A stretch of 64,000 bases of DNA from Margaritifera margaritifera (GCA_029931535.1 JAQPZY010001664.1:2822001-2886000), one strand, 5' to 3'; counted from the first letter of the stretch, positions 1-12,390 are shown. The notes: a model not told the origin generated them from the sequence alone. Made by a program: numbers and translations.

Positions 1-107
1 CAAGTTATGTGTTATTTTAAATAGAAGATACATTGCTTTTTTGCTTGTTTATTGTTGTGTTTCATAGCTTTAAAGAATCTACAGTTTGGGGGGAATAAAA
101 AGGTACT

Positions 108-362
108 TTAATTCATCACCTGTAGATATATTATTTGCCCCAAGTTTAAATTTAAACTGACCAGTTTTACATGTACCATATATAATGAGCTTTGTTTTTG
201 TAAAATTGAAACAAGTTTCCATAGTTTAGTGCAGTTGTATAAAGCATTAGGAGTGTCTTGAAAAGATTCTACATCAGTCCTGGAAGTTACTGTATTATCT
301 ACAAATAATAAAATCAAAACTTTACATATATTGAAGTTTTAGAACCTTATAAATTTATATTT
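108..362 (-). pseudogene. LINE reverse transcriptase remnant, copy 1
   Basis: On the minus strand a short reading begins ILLFVDNTVTSRTDVESFQD. This resembles the non-LTR RT motif C block ([YF]ADDT followed by a helix and W...L). The stretch 160-362 is a diverged direct repeat of 1449-1654. It is probably a decayed LINE fragment of the same family. Confidence 0.5.
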
Positions 363-1448
363 ATACAACATCCTACATGAGAGAGAGATTCATAGAACTG
401 TTTGTTATAATAGCATCATGTAGACCAACTTAAATAAAATTTGGTCTTCTGGGGGCAGCATGGCAGTATGCAGATTTTAATTATGAGCAACAGCATACAT
501 TTTGGATTGTAATACTGGATTAGCTCAATGAACTGTTTCCTGAATTGCGGGGGAGGGGGGGGGGCATAAGTCAAGACTTGGGCCACTGTAACTGACCCAA
601 GCCTGGAGATGCAGAATGGCCCCAAAAGGGAAATTTGAGAATAAATGGATATGACAAAGCTCTGTGCATGTGGTTGATTGAAATATGACAAGAAAAATGC
701 AGCAGTAAAATTCATTGCACACAATAATATGAATTAGTTACTTAACTCCATTGGCCATAGCATTTTGTGTAAGTCTTATGGTTACCATGTAGGTATGACA
801 GTATGTAACATTACAGTTTGAGGACCAACATCCAAGAGTTTTTATTAAATGGTTCTTCATATGCAAAAGTATAACAATACAGAATAACAAGCAATTGTTG
901 ATGGATGGAATACGGACAACACACAATGCACAGTGGATGCTGGGCCTTACCAGTATCTCACATGTCCTTATGGCCACATAACTAAAAATAGCTGTAAGCC
1001 TTAGATCATGGAGATCTAGTGTGTTCATTGATTTTAAGGAAAACTTTTCTTCCTGCTGAAGTTGCCATACCAAACTGAAACTAATGTTCATTACAGTGCA
1101 GTAAGTCCAAACAACAACAAGTTAGAATCTTTGTGGCAACTAATCTCTCTGCTTAGGAAAGGCTGAAGAGTTCATGAATGAAGAGTCATTTGGAAGGCTC
1201 CCATATTTGTATAGGGACATGATAAGTAGTGATTGCCTTCATGGGACACAGCCGTGAATTATTTCATGTGAACACGGGCAGTTTAACATCTTGAGAAAAG
1301 GAGTCTGTCCTGGAAATTTGTAATGGCAATACAAATCCCTATCCATCTTTTATAAATGCTGTGCCACATAACCAAATGAAGCATCTGTTGTGTTCCATGA
1401 GTGTGAATTCTTCACATCTTAAGAGTGCAATATATCCAAGAGTCAAAC

Positions 1449-1960
1449 TGAATGGTTTTACATGTACCAAATATCAAGATCTTTGTTTTTGTAAACCTAA
1501 AATAACTTTCCAATGCTAAGCATATTTGTAAAAATCATTAAAGTGTCTTGGAAAGAATCTGTATCAGTCCCAAAAGTTGTATTGTCTGCAAATAATAAAA
1601 TTAAAATTTTGAGATATGTTGCAGCTTCAAAACCTACTGAATTTATATTCACTCCAGAACATTGTTTTCTTTTTTTTTCAAGAAAAATTACAGATTGTTT
1701 AGAAACAATAAGAATAATACTAGTGACAAATTTTCTCCTTGTCTAATCCACAATAACTAAGGGAAAAGACTAGAATATTCTCTGGCAAACATTACACATG
1801 ACTCTATGTTCCTATACAAAATAACAAATAATTTTTTTTAAAATACTTTCTGTTTACATTATTTTGGAGTAATTTCATCCACAGACCCATCTGAAAAACA
1901 AAATCAAAAGCTTTGCTAAAATCTCGAAAAGAACAGTAGTTTTTGTTTTCTAAATTTCAG
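1449..1960 (-). pseudogene. LINE reverse transcriptase remnant, copy 2
   Basis: The minus strand shows FRDFSKAFDFV at about 1895-1930, the RT motif A signature, and a LFADNT-like motif C at about 1576-1602. The order and spacing fit a non-LTR retrotransposon RT, with stops and frameshifts between. It matches copy 1 at 108-362 over about 200 bp. The stretch between the copies (363-1448) shows nothing I can name. Confidence 0.55.
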
Positions 1961-2690
1961 GCATACCTAATGCTACTTTCAGTTACAAATCTGCAAATTC
2001 AGTGCTATTTAATTACAGTACCCAATTAAAAACACACATCAGAAGATGAAAAGGAATAAATCAAAAACTTGATTAGAAATTACATAGTCGAATGTACAGA
2101 TTGAATTGTTTATAGAAGGATAATGGTGTCTGCACAAAATGGATTACACACAAAAACTTTAGTTCTTGACTGCATACTTTGACCAAACTTTGTTGATGGC
2201 TTGGACTTAGTGAAAGAATGAAACCAATTGATTTTGGAATTAAAATATCAAAGGTCAAGGTCACTTTAAAATGAACTAGGAAAAGTATTTGTAAAACAAC
2301 TTTACTTACAATTATTTAAATCACATAAGTGGACTGACTTTTAAGGACAGCTTGCTGTTTAATGGCAAGGAAGTTAGCCGTAGATATTGGGTTTAACTAT
2401 TCAAAGGTCAAGGTCACAGTGACTTGAAGAAAAAACATTGGTTACCATATTATAACTTGTGTTGTACCTCATCTTCTTGAGACAAATTTTTATTAATGGT
2501 CTGATCTTTGAGGCATCCAAAAAGCCTAATGCTTTAAGTGGCCAACATCACTTGGGCCAATCAGTTAGTGCTGACAAGAATCATGCCCTCTTATTACCTG
2601 CATATAGAAATATAAAATGCAGGGCAGGTAAATCATGTACTTTTGACATTAATTTGTTACCACACCTGGCAGCGAAGTCTGATGAGTTTA
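1961..2690. other. Intronic sequence, no gene seen
   Basis: AT-rich. It contains short 'aaaggtcaaggtcac' phrases at about 2250 and 2404, of the kind found in mollusc intron repeats. No exon with good splice borders and coding character was found. Confidence 0.4.
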
Positions 2691-3400
2691 TGACATGGTT
2701 TTTTGTCTGCCATCTGCCTATCTATCATTCAACATTTGATTGTTACCACTGTGAAGGCCATGTTTATGATCCAGTTTTGATAAAACTTGGAATATATGCT
2801 TATATCATCAATCTTTTGGACAAGTTAGAATATGAGCAAGATCTATGCATATTAATGAGGTGATCTTGCATCTGATTGGCCGAGATTGTTACCTTTCTAG
2901 AGGCCATATTTCTGATCTTGGACAAGTTCCATAATGAGCTCGATCCACACATATTAATGAAGTTATCTTGCATCTAATTGGCAGAGCACATTACCATTTT
3001 GGAAGGCATATGCCAAGTCTGATTTTCAGCAAACTTCAAATATGGGCTTATGTCATCAGGCTCTTGAATGAGTTCTATAAAGAGTGACATCCAGGAATAT
3101 TAATGAGGTGATCTTGCATCAGATTGGCTGAGCTTGTGAACACTCTAGAGGCCATATTTCTGGTCCGATTTTGATCAGATTTGATATGTAAGCTTATATC
3201 ATCAAGATCTCAGTTGACTTAGATTATGAACAACATCCATGGATATTATTAAGGTGATTTTGCATCTGACTAGTTGAGCTTGAGAACACTCAAGAGGCCA
3301 TATTTCTGATTAGATCTTAATCAGATTTGGCACACAAACTTGTATCATCAAAATAGATAAGTTTAATTATGAGCAAAATCCACATACATAAATGAGGATC
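2690..3400. repeat. Divergent tandem repeat, ~130-bp unit (mollusc intron type)
   Basis: About five units of the form 'gaggccatatttctgat..gattttgat.a.acttgg.atat..gcttatatcatcaa' followed by 'gagcaagatccatgcatattaatgaggtgatcttgcatctgattgg'. The same family recurs at about 41000-41420. A 134-aa ORF across 2459-2863 is an accident of this repeat. Confidence 0.75.
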
Positions 3401-3404
3401 CAGG

Positions 3405-3490
3405 CTGATCAGGTTGTGGGAATTGAACCTGCAACTTTCTAGTCATGGGTCTAATGACTTAACCACTGAGCCAACACAGCTTCCTGGGTG
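3405..3490 (-). repeat. tRNA-derived SINE fragment
   Basis: On the minus strand this reads as a tRNA-like head, with 'ggctcagtggttaagtcatt' as box A and 'ggttcaattcc' as box B. It is the same family as the copies at 4575-4765 and 5279-5465. Confidence 0.65.
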
Positions 3491-3947
3491 GAGATCTTCT
3501 TGGTTAACAAGTTGTGACTCCAGTTTCAGGGCCCCTCTTGGGCAAGAACAGACCCAGTAATTAATGCTGATTAATTCCTCTTATAATGCCAAATAAGAGT
3601 ATATACTTTAAGGGATAAAGTTGTGAAAAGTTTCCAAGTTATGAATTGGGGGCTAGTCTCCATGGGGGTTGGGTGATATTCAGGGAACAATGCTTAGTGT
3701 ATAAAAGATATATTCTTTTATGCTGGGAAAGTAATCAATATATATGGTCTAGGTAAGAAAATAAATGACACCAACATTAATCAAAAACATAGCAACTATG
3801 TGCTCCAGTTTGCATTGCAACTACTCAACTACTTAGGTGAACAAATATCAGGCACACTAGGTCTTCTTTTATTTCCAAATCATATGCTTTGAATATATAT
3901 TAATATGATATCGGCATTTTCAATGTTTAATCTGACTCTTGATGTAG

Positions 3948-4042
3948 ACTCTGGCACTATGCTATAGGGGTGATTTGAGGGTACAGTATGAAGAGATGCC
4001 CTCCATCATAGAGATGCTGGGAAGTTCACTTGGGCACATTCG
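3948..4042 (+). pseudogene. Decayed tandem copy of exon 1 (pseudo-exon or alternative exon)
   Basis: The stretch 3886-4050 aligns with 4060-4225, including the intron end and the exon start. Both share 'ctctggcact', then 'gaagagatgccctccatcat' and 'gagatgctggg'. The upstream copy has an AG at 3946-3947 and a GT at 4043-4044 (cg|gtgaca). The 95 nt between are open (TLALCYRGDLRVQYEEMPSI, then IEMLG) and run phase 0 to phase 2, as in the real exon. Reading on past the GT hits a TGA at once. The decay suggests a dead duplicate, but mutually exclusive use is formally possible. Confidence 0.65.
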
Positions 4043-4118
4043 GTGACAAAGTATAGACATGATATGTATTGAATATTAATATATATGATGTAATGTCTAA
4101 ATGTTAATTCGATTTCAG

Positions 4119-4363
4119 TGTCGTCTCTGGCACTCTGTCCATTTAGATGACCTGAGGGCACAAGATGAAGAGATGCCCTCCATCATGGAAATGCTGGGCA
4201 AGTCAGTGGGTACACTGATGGAGAGGGCAGTGGGCACTCAGTTTGCAGACACAGCTGACATGGATGTGGAAGAAATCTTCAAGGACAACAGGGGTGGTCA
4301 GAGTGCTGTTGCCATGGAAACAGATGTCATGGAAACTGAGAGGAATGATACAGAAATACCAGG
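4119..4363 (+). CDS. RNF213-like exon 1 of window
   Basis: The acceptor is gatttcag|tgt and the donor agg|gtaggt. The exon is 245 nt, phase 0 in and phase 2 out, codons 1-81. It begins CRLWHSVHLDDLRAQDEEMP and continues into an acidic segment rich in Asp, Glu and Met, ending near TEIPG. No known domain is visible, and it looks like a linker in the E3 part of the protein. The frame is fixed by the join to the next exon. A decayed copy of its first part lies just upstream at 3948-4042. The exon is sound by splice sites and frame, but its family match is weaker than for later exons. Confidence 0.75.
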
Positions 4364-4574
4364 GTAGGTTTTTTCTATATTGGTATATACAGATTGATGT
4401 TTTACTATTTGTTATCTTCATGCAATTTTAATAACTGTCAATGATATTGTTATACCCCCATTAGTTCATCAATCCACTTCATCCATCTGTATCTATATCT
4501 GCCTGTAACTCTATCTCCTCATGAAGCACTGGGTGAAAATTCAATAAAATTGGTAGTTTTATATTTCTTCTCTG

Positions 4575-4765
4575 CTGGGAGAGATTGTGTGTGGTGTTTT
4601 ATGGCACATCAACACAAGTAGGCTATTTAGTGCCAAAGCAATTGCAGTAAAGTGCCTTGCCCAGTGACACATCACATTAACTGACCCAGGCTGATCTGAT
4701 GGTAGAATTCGAATTCTTTTGTTCACAAGTCCGACATGCTAACCACCGAGCTGTCACAGTTCCTG
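4575..4765 (-). repeat. tRNA-derived SINE
   Basis: The minus strand reads 'agctcggtggttagcatgtc' (box A), then 'attcgaattc' (box B), then 'gtcactgggcaaggcacttt', a common SINE body phrase. It is the most complete minus-strand copy in the window. Confidence 0.75.
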
Positions 4766-5278
4766 CCTCCATTATTTACCTCTTACAACATGCTGGAGAG
4801 TGCATCAGACATCCCAGAGCCTACAGGGGGTCCCCTGTGAGAGAATCAAAACTTCTAAAATTAGACAATACAGGTATACAGCATGGAAGTTTGTGAAAGC
4901 AAGCCATTAACATGACTATAGTTAAATTGGTCATAACATTTTGTCCAAAATATTTGGAAGAAGAAAATTTATTATGATATATTCATTTAATGATATGTCT
5001 TTATTGTGTTAGATTGCTAGAAATATTTTAATTTCAATTTATGAATACATGTAAATGAGAGATAATGTCCATTTTCATTTTTGTTTAAAATATACTTAAA
5101 GTATACTAATGAAAAATCTTTATGGCAGTAGGCAAACACAAACAGAGAGAATGAAATTGGAGGGTGAGGAGGCGGATCCAGATCGAGGTCAAAAACTATA
5201 TTAGTCACACAGATAGTAGATCGTAAAGTAAATGTATTTGATCTTTTTTATATTTTGCAAATTCATGTTGAGTACAAC

Positions 5279-5465
5279 GGAGCGATGGTGGCTCAGTGGT
5301 GAAGAAGTCAGACTTGTGACCAGAAGGGTGCTGGTTCAGTTCCAACCATCATATCAGCTACCTTGGTGTGTCCTTCAGCAAGACAATTTACTTGCTTTGA
5401 CATAGTATAACCTTCCAAGTGTTGCTGTGCTGCAAACACCAAACCAAACTAAACCACATTCGGTA
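5279..5465 (+). repeat. tRNA-derived SINE
   Basis: The plus strand has 'tggctcagtggtgaagaagt' (box A) and 'ctggttcagttcc' (box B), then 'gtccttcagcaagacaattt', and a tail 'aaaccaaactaaacc'. It is the same family as 4575-4765 in the opposite orientation. Confidence 0.75.
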
Positions 5466-7630
5466 CTAATAAGGAAAGGCAAGAAAGATTGGTAAATTTA
5501 AATTCCAGTACATTACTAATGTAAGTGCTCTTTTAGGACCTTTTCAAATTTGGTGATGCATGGGTTTCATTTACAATTTTTCTATTTTGTGGGTGCCAGT
5601 TTTAGAGATTTCAACTTTTAGACAACATTTTTTAGGTGCAGAAAATGATCATGATAATAAAACAATTATATGCATGACTTTGTTACCACTGAGTAAGGAT
5701 CTGCTGTCACAGCACAGAATGTCCCTCTTGCAAAAACTCTGCTGAGATTATCTGACTTCATGCCTGGCTCATATCAAACAGTCTCTCCACTAGGACCAGT
5801 TTTTGAGCAAGGTTGCCAAATGCATTGCTAAGGCTAGAAGGCTATCCACTTCAGAGGTTTACAATGAGACACGGAGATTTTTTCTGGAATTGGTGCAGTA
5901 GGAAATACATTAATCCTATCTGCCCCTGCCCACCTTTAACTGTACATGCTGATTTTCTTCTTGTTCTTCTTCTGGGATAAAGATGGCTCAGTTGCTCAGT
6001 ATCCACCATTAAGGGCTATTGACAAGCCCTCTCCAATACTCTTAAAGTCGCGATGGGCTCCACTACAAGGTCAGACCCATGTCTTTCAGAACTGATCAGG
6101 TATTTTGAGCTCCATAGACTAGTGTCATGGTCTTTAATGCAGAAGCAGAACCACTCTTGTGTTCTTTGGTCATTATCTAAATCACCTTGCAAACATTTGT
6201 GTGAAGCTTACTTCATTGTCCCCAGACCTCAGATCCAGTTTTAATGAGTAAGGCATGGAGGAAGCTGTCCACCTTGGCATTACATTCTTGTATGTTACTT
6301 TTTACACAACCCAAAAGAAACATGTGCCATGGACTTGTCAGGGCCCTGTGTAGCTCTAGGGAACAAAAAGGGAAATGGGTCATGTATACATTTTATTTTA
6401 AAGAAGTGTGTCTCCTTAGGTATACTTATCTTAAAAGAGAAAATGAAAGGGTATGATCTTTGTCATTGGTTAGTGCTTTGTAAGACTGTTCAGTGTACCA
6501 AATTGTGTCTTATTGGGTATTGTAAAATGCACCTACAAAGACAGTGAAAAGGCAGTATTTTGCCTGTACCATGTTTGTGGTGTTGAAAGTCAAAATCCAA
6601 GCTCTGTTGTCCATGTGGCAACAGTAAGGTGCAGCATCGTTTAGTGTATACAGAAAAAAAGAGTCATAAGACAGTTGGTTCTTGTATTACAAATCAATTC
6701 AGATATTGATCCCTAGGAATATACTGGTAAAAATGCATTAGCAGCAAGAAATTATAGGTTTAAAAATTTAATTTAGAAATTAGTATCCCTAAATGTACAC
6801 TTATAAAGTAGCATAGATTACAGCAAGGCAATAAAGACCCTTGGGGCCTTCTTAGTCATGAAAATTATATGGCAGAGATAGCTAACCTTGGCAAACCTAC
6901 TCGCATGACAAATGAATAGCAATGACAAATGCCAGCTCCATGCACTGCTGCAGGGAAACCACAGCTCAAGAGCCATCATAAAGATAGCAAAAGCAAGCAA
7001 GAGCAAAGCCACTGGAACACAGACCTACACGACATATAGAGGGCTGGCATGAGGAGCCAACAGATGCCTATACCATAGAGGTTGAGGTTTCTCTTGAGGA
7101 CAAAAAAGAAAACTAAGAGGACATGGAAATAGACTATCCAAAAAGTACTAACAGTCCCCAGGTGACAGCCTGATGGATCTGCATGGCATTCATGCGCTGC
7201 TTCCCTTTGAATATAGTGATTGTCATGCATGATGACCCTATGCACAACTGGAGAAGAACAGACAGCAGGAATGCAATATGTCAACATCAAAAGAGCTCAT
7301 CTAAAGGTTGTTGCCCAGGGCTACAAGTGTGCCAGCTGTCCGGAGCTGCTAGACAAGGACTGGAGCATCGATTGCATTGATTTAGCTCATGTGCACATCC
7401 ATACAATTGCCAGATTACTTGCAGGCATTGCCAGAATGCCAGTGCACACCATCCCACTGCAAAATACACAGTTAAGACAGCTAAAGAGTAGGTGTTTGTA
7501 CAAGTTGAAGAAGACAATAGCTTTGACATAGGCGACATCTACCCACTTTAAGCTGAGCATGGAGAAGGTGCTCTTTGCAACAAAGGACAAGAGCACAGCA
7601 GTGAACACAGTGGGCCGTAAAGCCTAAAGA
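5466..7630. other. Intron stretch with one unassigned coding-like fragment
   Basis: At about 5820-5900 the plus strand reads AKCIAKARRLSTSEVYNETR then RFFLELVQ. It looks protein-derived and is richer in GC than its surroundings, but I do not recognise the family and it is flanked by stops. From about 6850 the sequence turns more GC-rich, continuing into the Polinton-like region. Readings at 7225-7531 look coding-like in two frames but match nothing I know. Confidence 0.35.
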
Positions 7631-7639
7631 GTTGGCGCC

Positions 7640-8125
7640 CACTGGGGGTCCTCCTGGTACATACCAAGCCGACATGGTGTTCTTCGATGAGCTCAGCCAG
7701 CTCAACTATGCTACAAGAGCATTCTCACAGCAATTGACTCCAACAGCTGCTATGTCTATACTGAGCCTGTGAAAAGCAAAAGCAACACAACTACAGCAAT
7801 GGCCTAGATTCTAGCTCAAGCTATGGATAAGCAGCAGAACTGAGCTCACTTCCTGCCCCTTTGTGGCCCTGATGAAAGCCAGTGGCTTTGACCACCTCTC
7901 AGCCGAGCCAAAGAACCATGCCCCACTTGAGTGGATTGACCACTTTTATCTCACTCTTCGAACCATGCTCAAATGCTGTTTTTTGTGGCTATCAGCAAAA
8001 ACAACTGGGTGGACACCCTCCACAAAATCATTATTTTTTTTTAAGGTGCATAATTGCCATAGGCACCAAGGCATCAGACAGATGTTGGCCAAAGTAGGCT
8101 CTGAAGACATGGAACGGATATGAGC
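7640..8125 (+). pseudogene. Retrovirus-like (rve/Polinton-type) integrase remnant
   Basis: Reading in shifting frames one sees YQADMVFFDELSQLN (first catalytic Asp, codon 7671), SILTAIDSNSCYVYTEPVKS (core strand and Lys), HAPLEWIDHFYLTLRTML (in the place of the conserved Glu helix) and NCHRHQGIRQMLAKV (the usual yN..HR.....P..V C-terminal core). At least two frameshifts (near 7708 and 7985) and an in-frame TAG at about 7786 break it. The order fits a DDE integrase core. Polinton origin is inferred from the linked capsid-like remnant. Confidence 0.6.
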
Positions 8126-11100
8126 GGACAACCAAGTAATTGCAATTCTTGTGGCATCTTATGTTGACAGAGCCTCCTTAGTCCAGTCTGACAAGCAACT
8201 GCTGGTACATCACATAACACACCGGGTAGGATTTACCAAAGGAAGCGCTCCTTGACAGTCAGTGGGCATTCATGCAGTTTTACCCCACGTTGGTGTGGAC
8301 ACATTCACCTTGAATAGAGTGTCTGGGACTGTTAAGGATTACAAGCTACAAGCTGTGTATGTCCCAGACAGCGTGCAGTCAGAGCAACATGCTTTATATG
8401 TGCAATCAGCAAGTGTGACAAAGTAACAAGAACAAAGTCAGCACCAGGTTGAAAAAAAAATGGCCCAGGAAGGTTTCACACCTCATGAACTCTCCCCATA
8501 TTTATTATGCAGCAGTGCCAGCCATTTGGTCTGCAGTACATGCATGTCAGAACAGTGATATGCAGAAGCACAAACAAATAGTTGTAGTTTGTGTTCTGCT
8601 GTGCAACACTGACAGGAGCTAGAAATATTTATAGGTCACATAGCCAGTGATGATGAACCCACTGACAACAAATATCTTGTATTTTTCCTGCTTGGCTGAT
8701 GGTGTGTAAAAGTAAAAAGTTTGGGCTCATTGCCGATCTGTGGACCATTGTCTGTTTTTTGCCTGTCAATAGGTAGTACTTGCATGCAGATTTGCTGACA
8801 TCTACCTTTTAGTATGCAGTCCATCTTGCTTTCTTTCATTGAGGTAATTGAGACAATTGTTGTGTTTACATTGATACTTGGCCCATGTAGCTTGGAGTTC
8901 TTCCAGTGCCTTGTCATGGCTGATGCTTTTTGACCACAGCCGCATCTGGTTGAAATGAAAAGAAATGGAAGTTTGCTCCACTGATCATGAGAGCAGCAGA
9001 GGCCATTATTGTCTTTAGATGGAGATGATGATATTAGCAAGAGTGATGCCTTGTTTAATAAGCATGTCCTGCGTCAAAAGGCTCAGTGCTGTGATGGTTA
9101 GAGTCTTTGCTGCATCTTTGAAGTGTAGGCATCTAAGGTCAGCCAGTTCCAATTTTAACAAGCATTTGGCATTCATTGAATATCAAACTTCAAGGTTGCC
9201 AATTACTGCTTCATGGTAAAGGAGGTTTCCAAGGTCCCTGGTGTGTGGTGTATTGACATCTTGCACCGACGAAATTCAGACTACTAGTCCATATGAAAGG
9301 GGTCAGGCGTATGCCTGATAGATGCTGCTGGCACCTGCAGTGCTTTTCATTCTGACAAATCCCCAGGCATTGCTTTTTACTATCATTCCAATGGCTCCTG
9401 CACCTGTGTTCTGCTAACTTGTGCTGGCATGCAGGATGAAGTGTAAATGTAGCAGGATCAGATATTTAATCATTTTATATAATACTGACTTTTAATTAGG
9501 TTGGATCAGATATTTTGTCATTTTTCATAATATTCATTTGTAGTTGCAATAAAGTCACCAGTTGCAATTATTGTTATTCTCCTTTCGGTCTAGCCAATTA
9601 GTCAATTAGGCAACCTTGAACCAGGATCACCAGTTCAAGTTGTTTTGTTCCCCTCTGAGCAATTAGACTACGCTGATTACCTGTTCATGCTGTTTTGTTC
9701 CATTTAAAGGTCAAGAAATAAGCAAACTTGCCCATTGGTTAGTTTGAAAAATGTTAATGTATTTTGCCAATGCATTCCTCACTTTATGATAAACATCAGA
9801 GCTAGAGTTTTGGAAGAATGGATTGTAGTGAGGGTCAGAATTCCTCATAATTCATTGCTACACAACCTCATATTCACAATAAATCCATTTTTTTAAAACA
9901 CTGTACTGATTTGTGTGTTTTATAAGCCCAAGATTAATCCTGTAACATAAAGAAGGCCTCTACCAAAGCTACACCACCCCATAAAACATAAGATGGCGTC
10001 ACCTCCTGTTGCCTCTCAAGCTGTCTTTGTGCTTGTTGAAACTGGAGTGGCATATGTGTTGGCACTATCCACTTTTTTTCAGCCCTTTGTTGTTTCATCA
10101 CCTCTGCAAGTCTTTTACAAGCAGCAACTCTACCAGGATTTTTTGGTTTTTGTGAGCTGTGTCACCTGTTCAAGTTCCTTTGTCGGTTAATTCATAAGTA
10201 TTTATCCCATCCACACTAGCACTGGCTATCTACTAATTGTTCTCAAAATCAACATGTCTATATGTGATCATGCCAGCTGCAAGTCATCCTAGTATGGCAC
10301 CATACATAAAGTAAATGTGGCTACTAATGTTCAGCAAAGAGGTCTGAATAATTGCATCTTTTTCAATGTCACCTGCAAGCTGCTTACTGTTGTCTGTGGG
10401 CACAATTCAGCTAACAGGTGACATGTAAAAGGCCAAGCAAGAATCATCCATAGAAGCTGTCATATTTATGTCCCCAGTTTAGCCTCAAATAAGGTATGGG
10501 CCTTTAGAACATCTTTGTCACTCATTTCTGTAACACCCTCAGATGTTGTCCACTGTGTTCTTTGGCCATAACCAAAGTAGTTAGTTGGGATAGCCTTTTA
10601 TGCTGTAAGGTTATTTTCTATCATTGTGACAGAGGATAGCATATGGCTTGTTGTTTAACTTCCTTCATCAGTACATTATACAGTTCATACAGTACTGCAT
10701 CAACATCTGTGTCACTTATTGTCAGCTGTTATGCCATGGTTCTTATTAGGTTCCACTTACAGACCTAGCACTTAACTCTGAGAGATTTATAAATGAAATA
10801 GGTTAAAGTTGTAGGTGAAAAAGCATGGCTAAAGATGTACAAAATATGAAGCCACCACATCACACTTTTGCTCACACCTGTGGAATGCAAGCTAACAAAG
10901 CTCATAAGATATGGGTCGGTCAGTTCATAGTAATAGCTTACTGAAACATTTCTGCTTGAGAAATCCATTCATTTCTGCTCGCTGCTTGTCTTCCATGATA
11001 TGGTCCTCATCTAGAGTGTCCTTAAATGAGTCCTTTTCTTTACAGTAAATGGTGTCACCAACAAATTCTGCTGGTAGAATTCACAGCATTGTATTGTTGT

Positions 11101-11329
11101 GTTATGACCCACACACGGTTGCTATAGTGGTGGCTAATAAAGACAAGCTAAGTTAGGGCCGTTTCCTTATGCTGGACACCAGAACGAAAGTAGCAATTGT
11201 CTTGTAGAAAAGCGTGATAGTTTATTTGATCTGTTCAGCAGTTGCATTAAGTATGTCATGCAGATCATTCCTGGGGTTAACCAAAAATACTCCTGCGTCT
11301 TCTTTGCTGCGGGCCAATGGCTTGTTGTA

Positions 11330-11985
11330 TGCATTGTTTAGCAGTATAGTAGAGTAGATGATAACTATAAGTGGTCCTTAAATGACAATTTGAGAATCTC
11401 ACAGCCAAATATGCTCTTGCCACAGTTGTGGTGACCACCAATCATATCAATGACAAGGGCATATCGGTTTTGGTAAACGGCACCAACATCAATCCATGGC
11501 AACCTTGTGTCCTTGATAGACTCCCTTGCCATTATTTTTAGGTGCCTTTCTCACTCCTAGTATTTCACCTGCTCCTGGGCATACATCTGGGTAAGGATGC
11601 CCTCGATCATCACTAACACCTTGTTAATAAAGGGGTTGTAGAACTGCTCATTATCACATGCAAACTCTGCACTCTTTGTTGCATCCTCAAAGAGCCAAAC
11701 TATCTTCTTCATGCTCTTTGCTGGGGTGTTGAGGTTGATGTTCTACCTATCATCTTATTCACCACCACCCTGCAATGGCACAGCACTCAGTTGCCACTTT
11801 TCCCATGCCCATGTACTGCCTGATCATCCCCATGTACTGCTGCCTGATCATGCATTCGAGTTCTGTGTGGGTCACAATGTCATACTCCAGAGCGATACCA
11901 CTGATGGTGAAGCTCACTGCCATATTAGTGATCATTATAATGTCACTATACCCAAAAAACTCCAAGACCCGAAAGATTTTAGCCT
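11330..11985 (-). pseudogene. Double-jelly-roll capsid-like remnant
   Basis: On the minus strand the recognisable blocks, in order, are LEFFGYSDIIMITNMAVSFT (about 11965-11900), NTPAKSMKKIVWLFEDATKS (about 11730-11670), a FYNPFINKVLVMIEG block (about 11630-11580) and ALVIDMIGGHHNCGKSIFG (about 11470-11410). The 'nP.i.kV.v.iEG.pN..Y' pattern is like what I recall of major capsid proteins of Polinton/adintovirus-like elements. Stops and shifts interrupt it, so no functional protein can be made. Assignment is from memory of motif style and needs a profile search. Confidence 0.45.
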
Positions 11986-12045
11986 AAAATAGATCTGTGA
12001 GGCTGAAACCTCCTTATGGGCAGAGGCTGAACAGCTGTTCACTCT

Positions 12046-12390
12046 GTGCAAAAGGTGCAAGCACACAGAAAAGGCATTGATGGTGTTGACACTACACTGA
12101 CAACTGTGTCTCTATGCACCAGTGTGGCATGGATTGGAATATTGTCAACAATCATTGCTGCCTCCATTGTGATTATCTTTGAGAACACAGCTTTGAGTTG
12201 TGGTCTTATTTCTGTGGCTGTGAATTTTATCAACCAAAATCTATCCAAGGAAGCTAAAAAGTATGATGAAATCTGTGTCTTGGCTGAATCAAAGCTCAAC
12301 ACAGTTGCAGAACACATATCTAAGGCACTGCAGGACAGTGCCATGTCTGAAAAAGAGTTCAGGCTTATACTAGATGAAGTTGACAAATAA
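12046..12390 (+). CDS. Intact small ORF of the Polinton-like region (114 aa, membrane segment)
   Basis: An unbroken ORF inside an otherwise broken element. The first part (residues 12-30) leads into a hydrophobic segment (about 29-60, including SVAWIGILSTIIAASIVIIF). An amphipathic, charged second half follows (SKEAKKYDEICVLAESKLNT, then HISKALQDSAMSEKEFRLIL). It resembles a small protein family often seen next to Polinton-like genes in invertebrate genomes, with the same 'AESKLNT..HISKAL' end; this is from memory. The minus strand also has a 119-aa open frame here, read as its shadow. Function unknown; expression not shown. Confidence 0.5.
   Translation: MQKVQAHRKGIDGVDTTLTTVSLCTSVAWIGILSTIIAASIVIIFENTALSCGLISVAVNFINQNLSKEAKKYDEICVLAESKLNTVAEHISKALQDSAMSEKEFRLILDEVDK

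Noticed and set aside
2459..2863. 134-aa plus-strand ORF as a host exon
   Set aside because: It lies on an intron repeat, has no family match, and most of its translation recurs in the noncoding units that follow.
5279..5360. tRNA gene
   Set aside because: It has box A- and box B-like motifs but no cloverleaf pairing, and the body and tail match other SINE copies.
8636..9040. 134-aa minus-strand ORF as a gene of the Polinton-like element
   Set aside because: It is long, but another frame on the same strand looks as plausible and no motif is recognised. I leave it as part of the element only.
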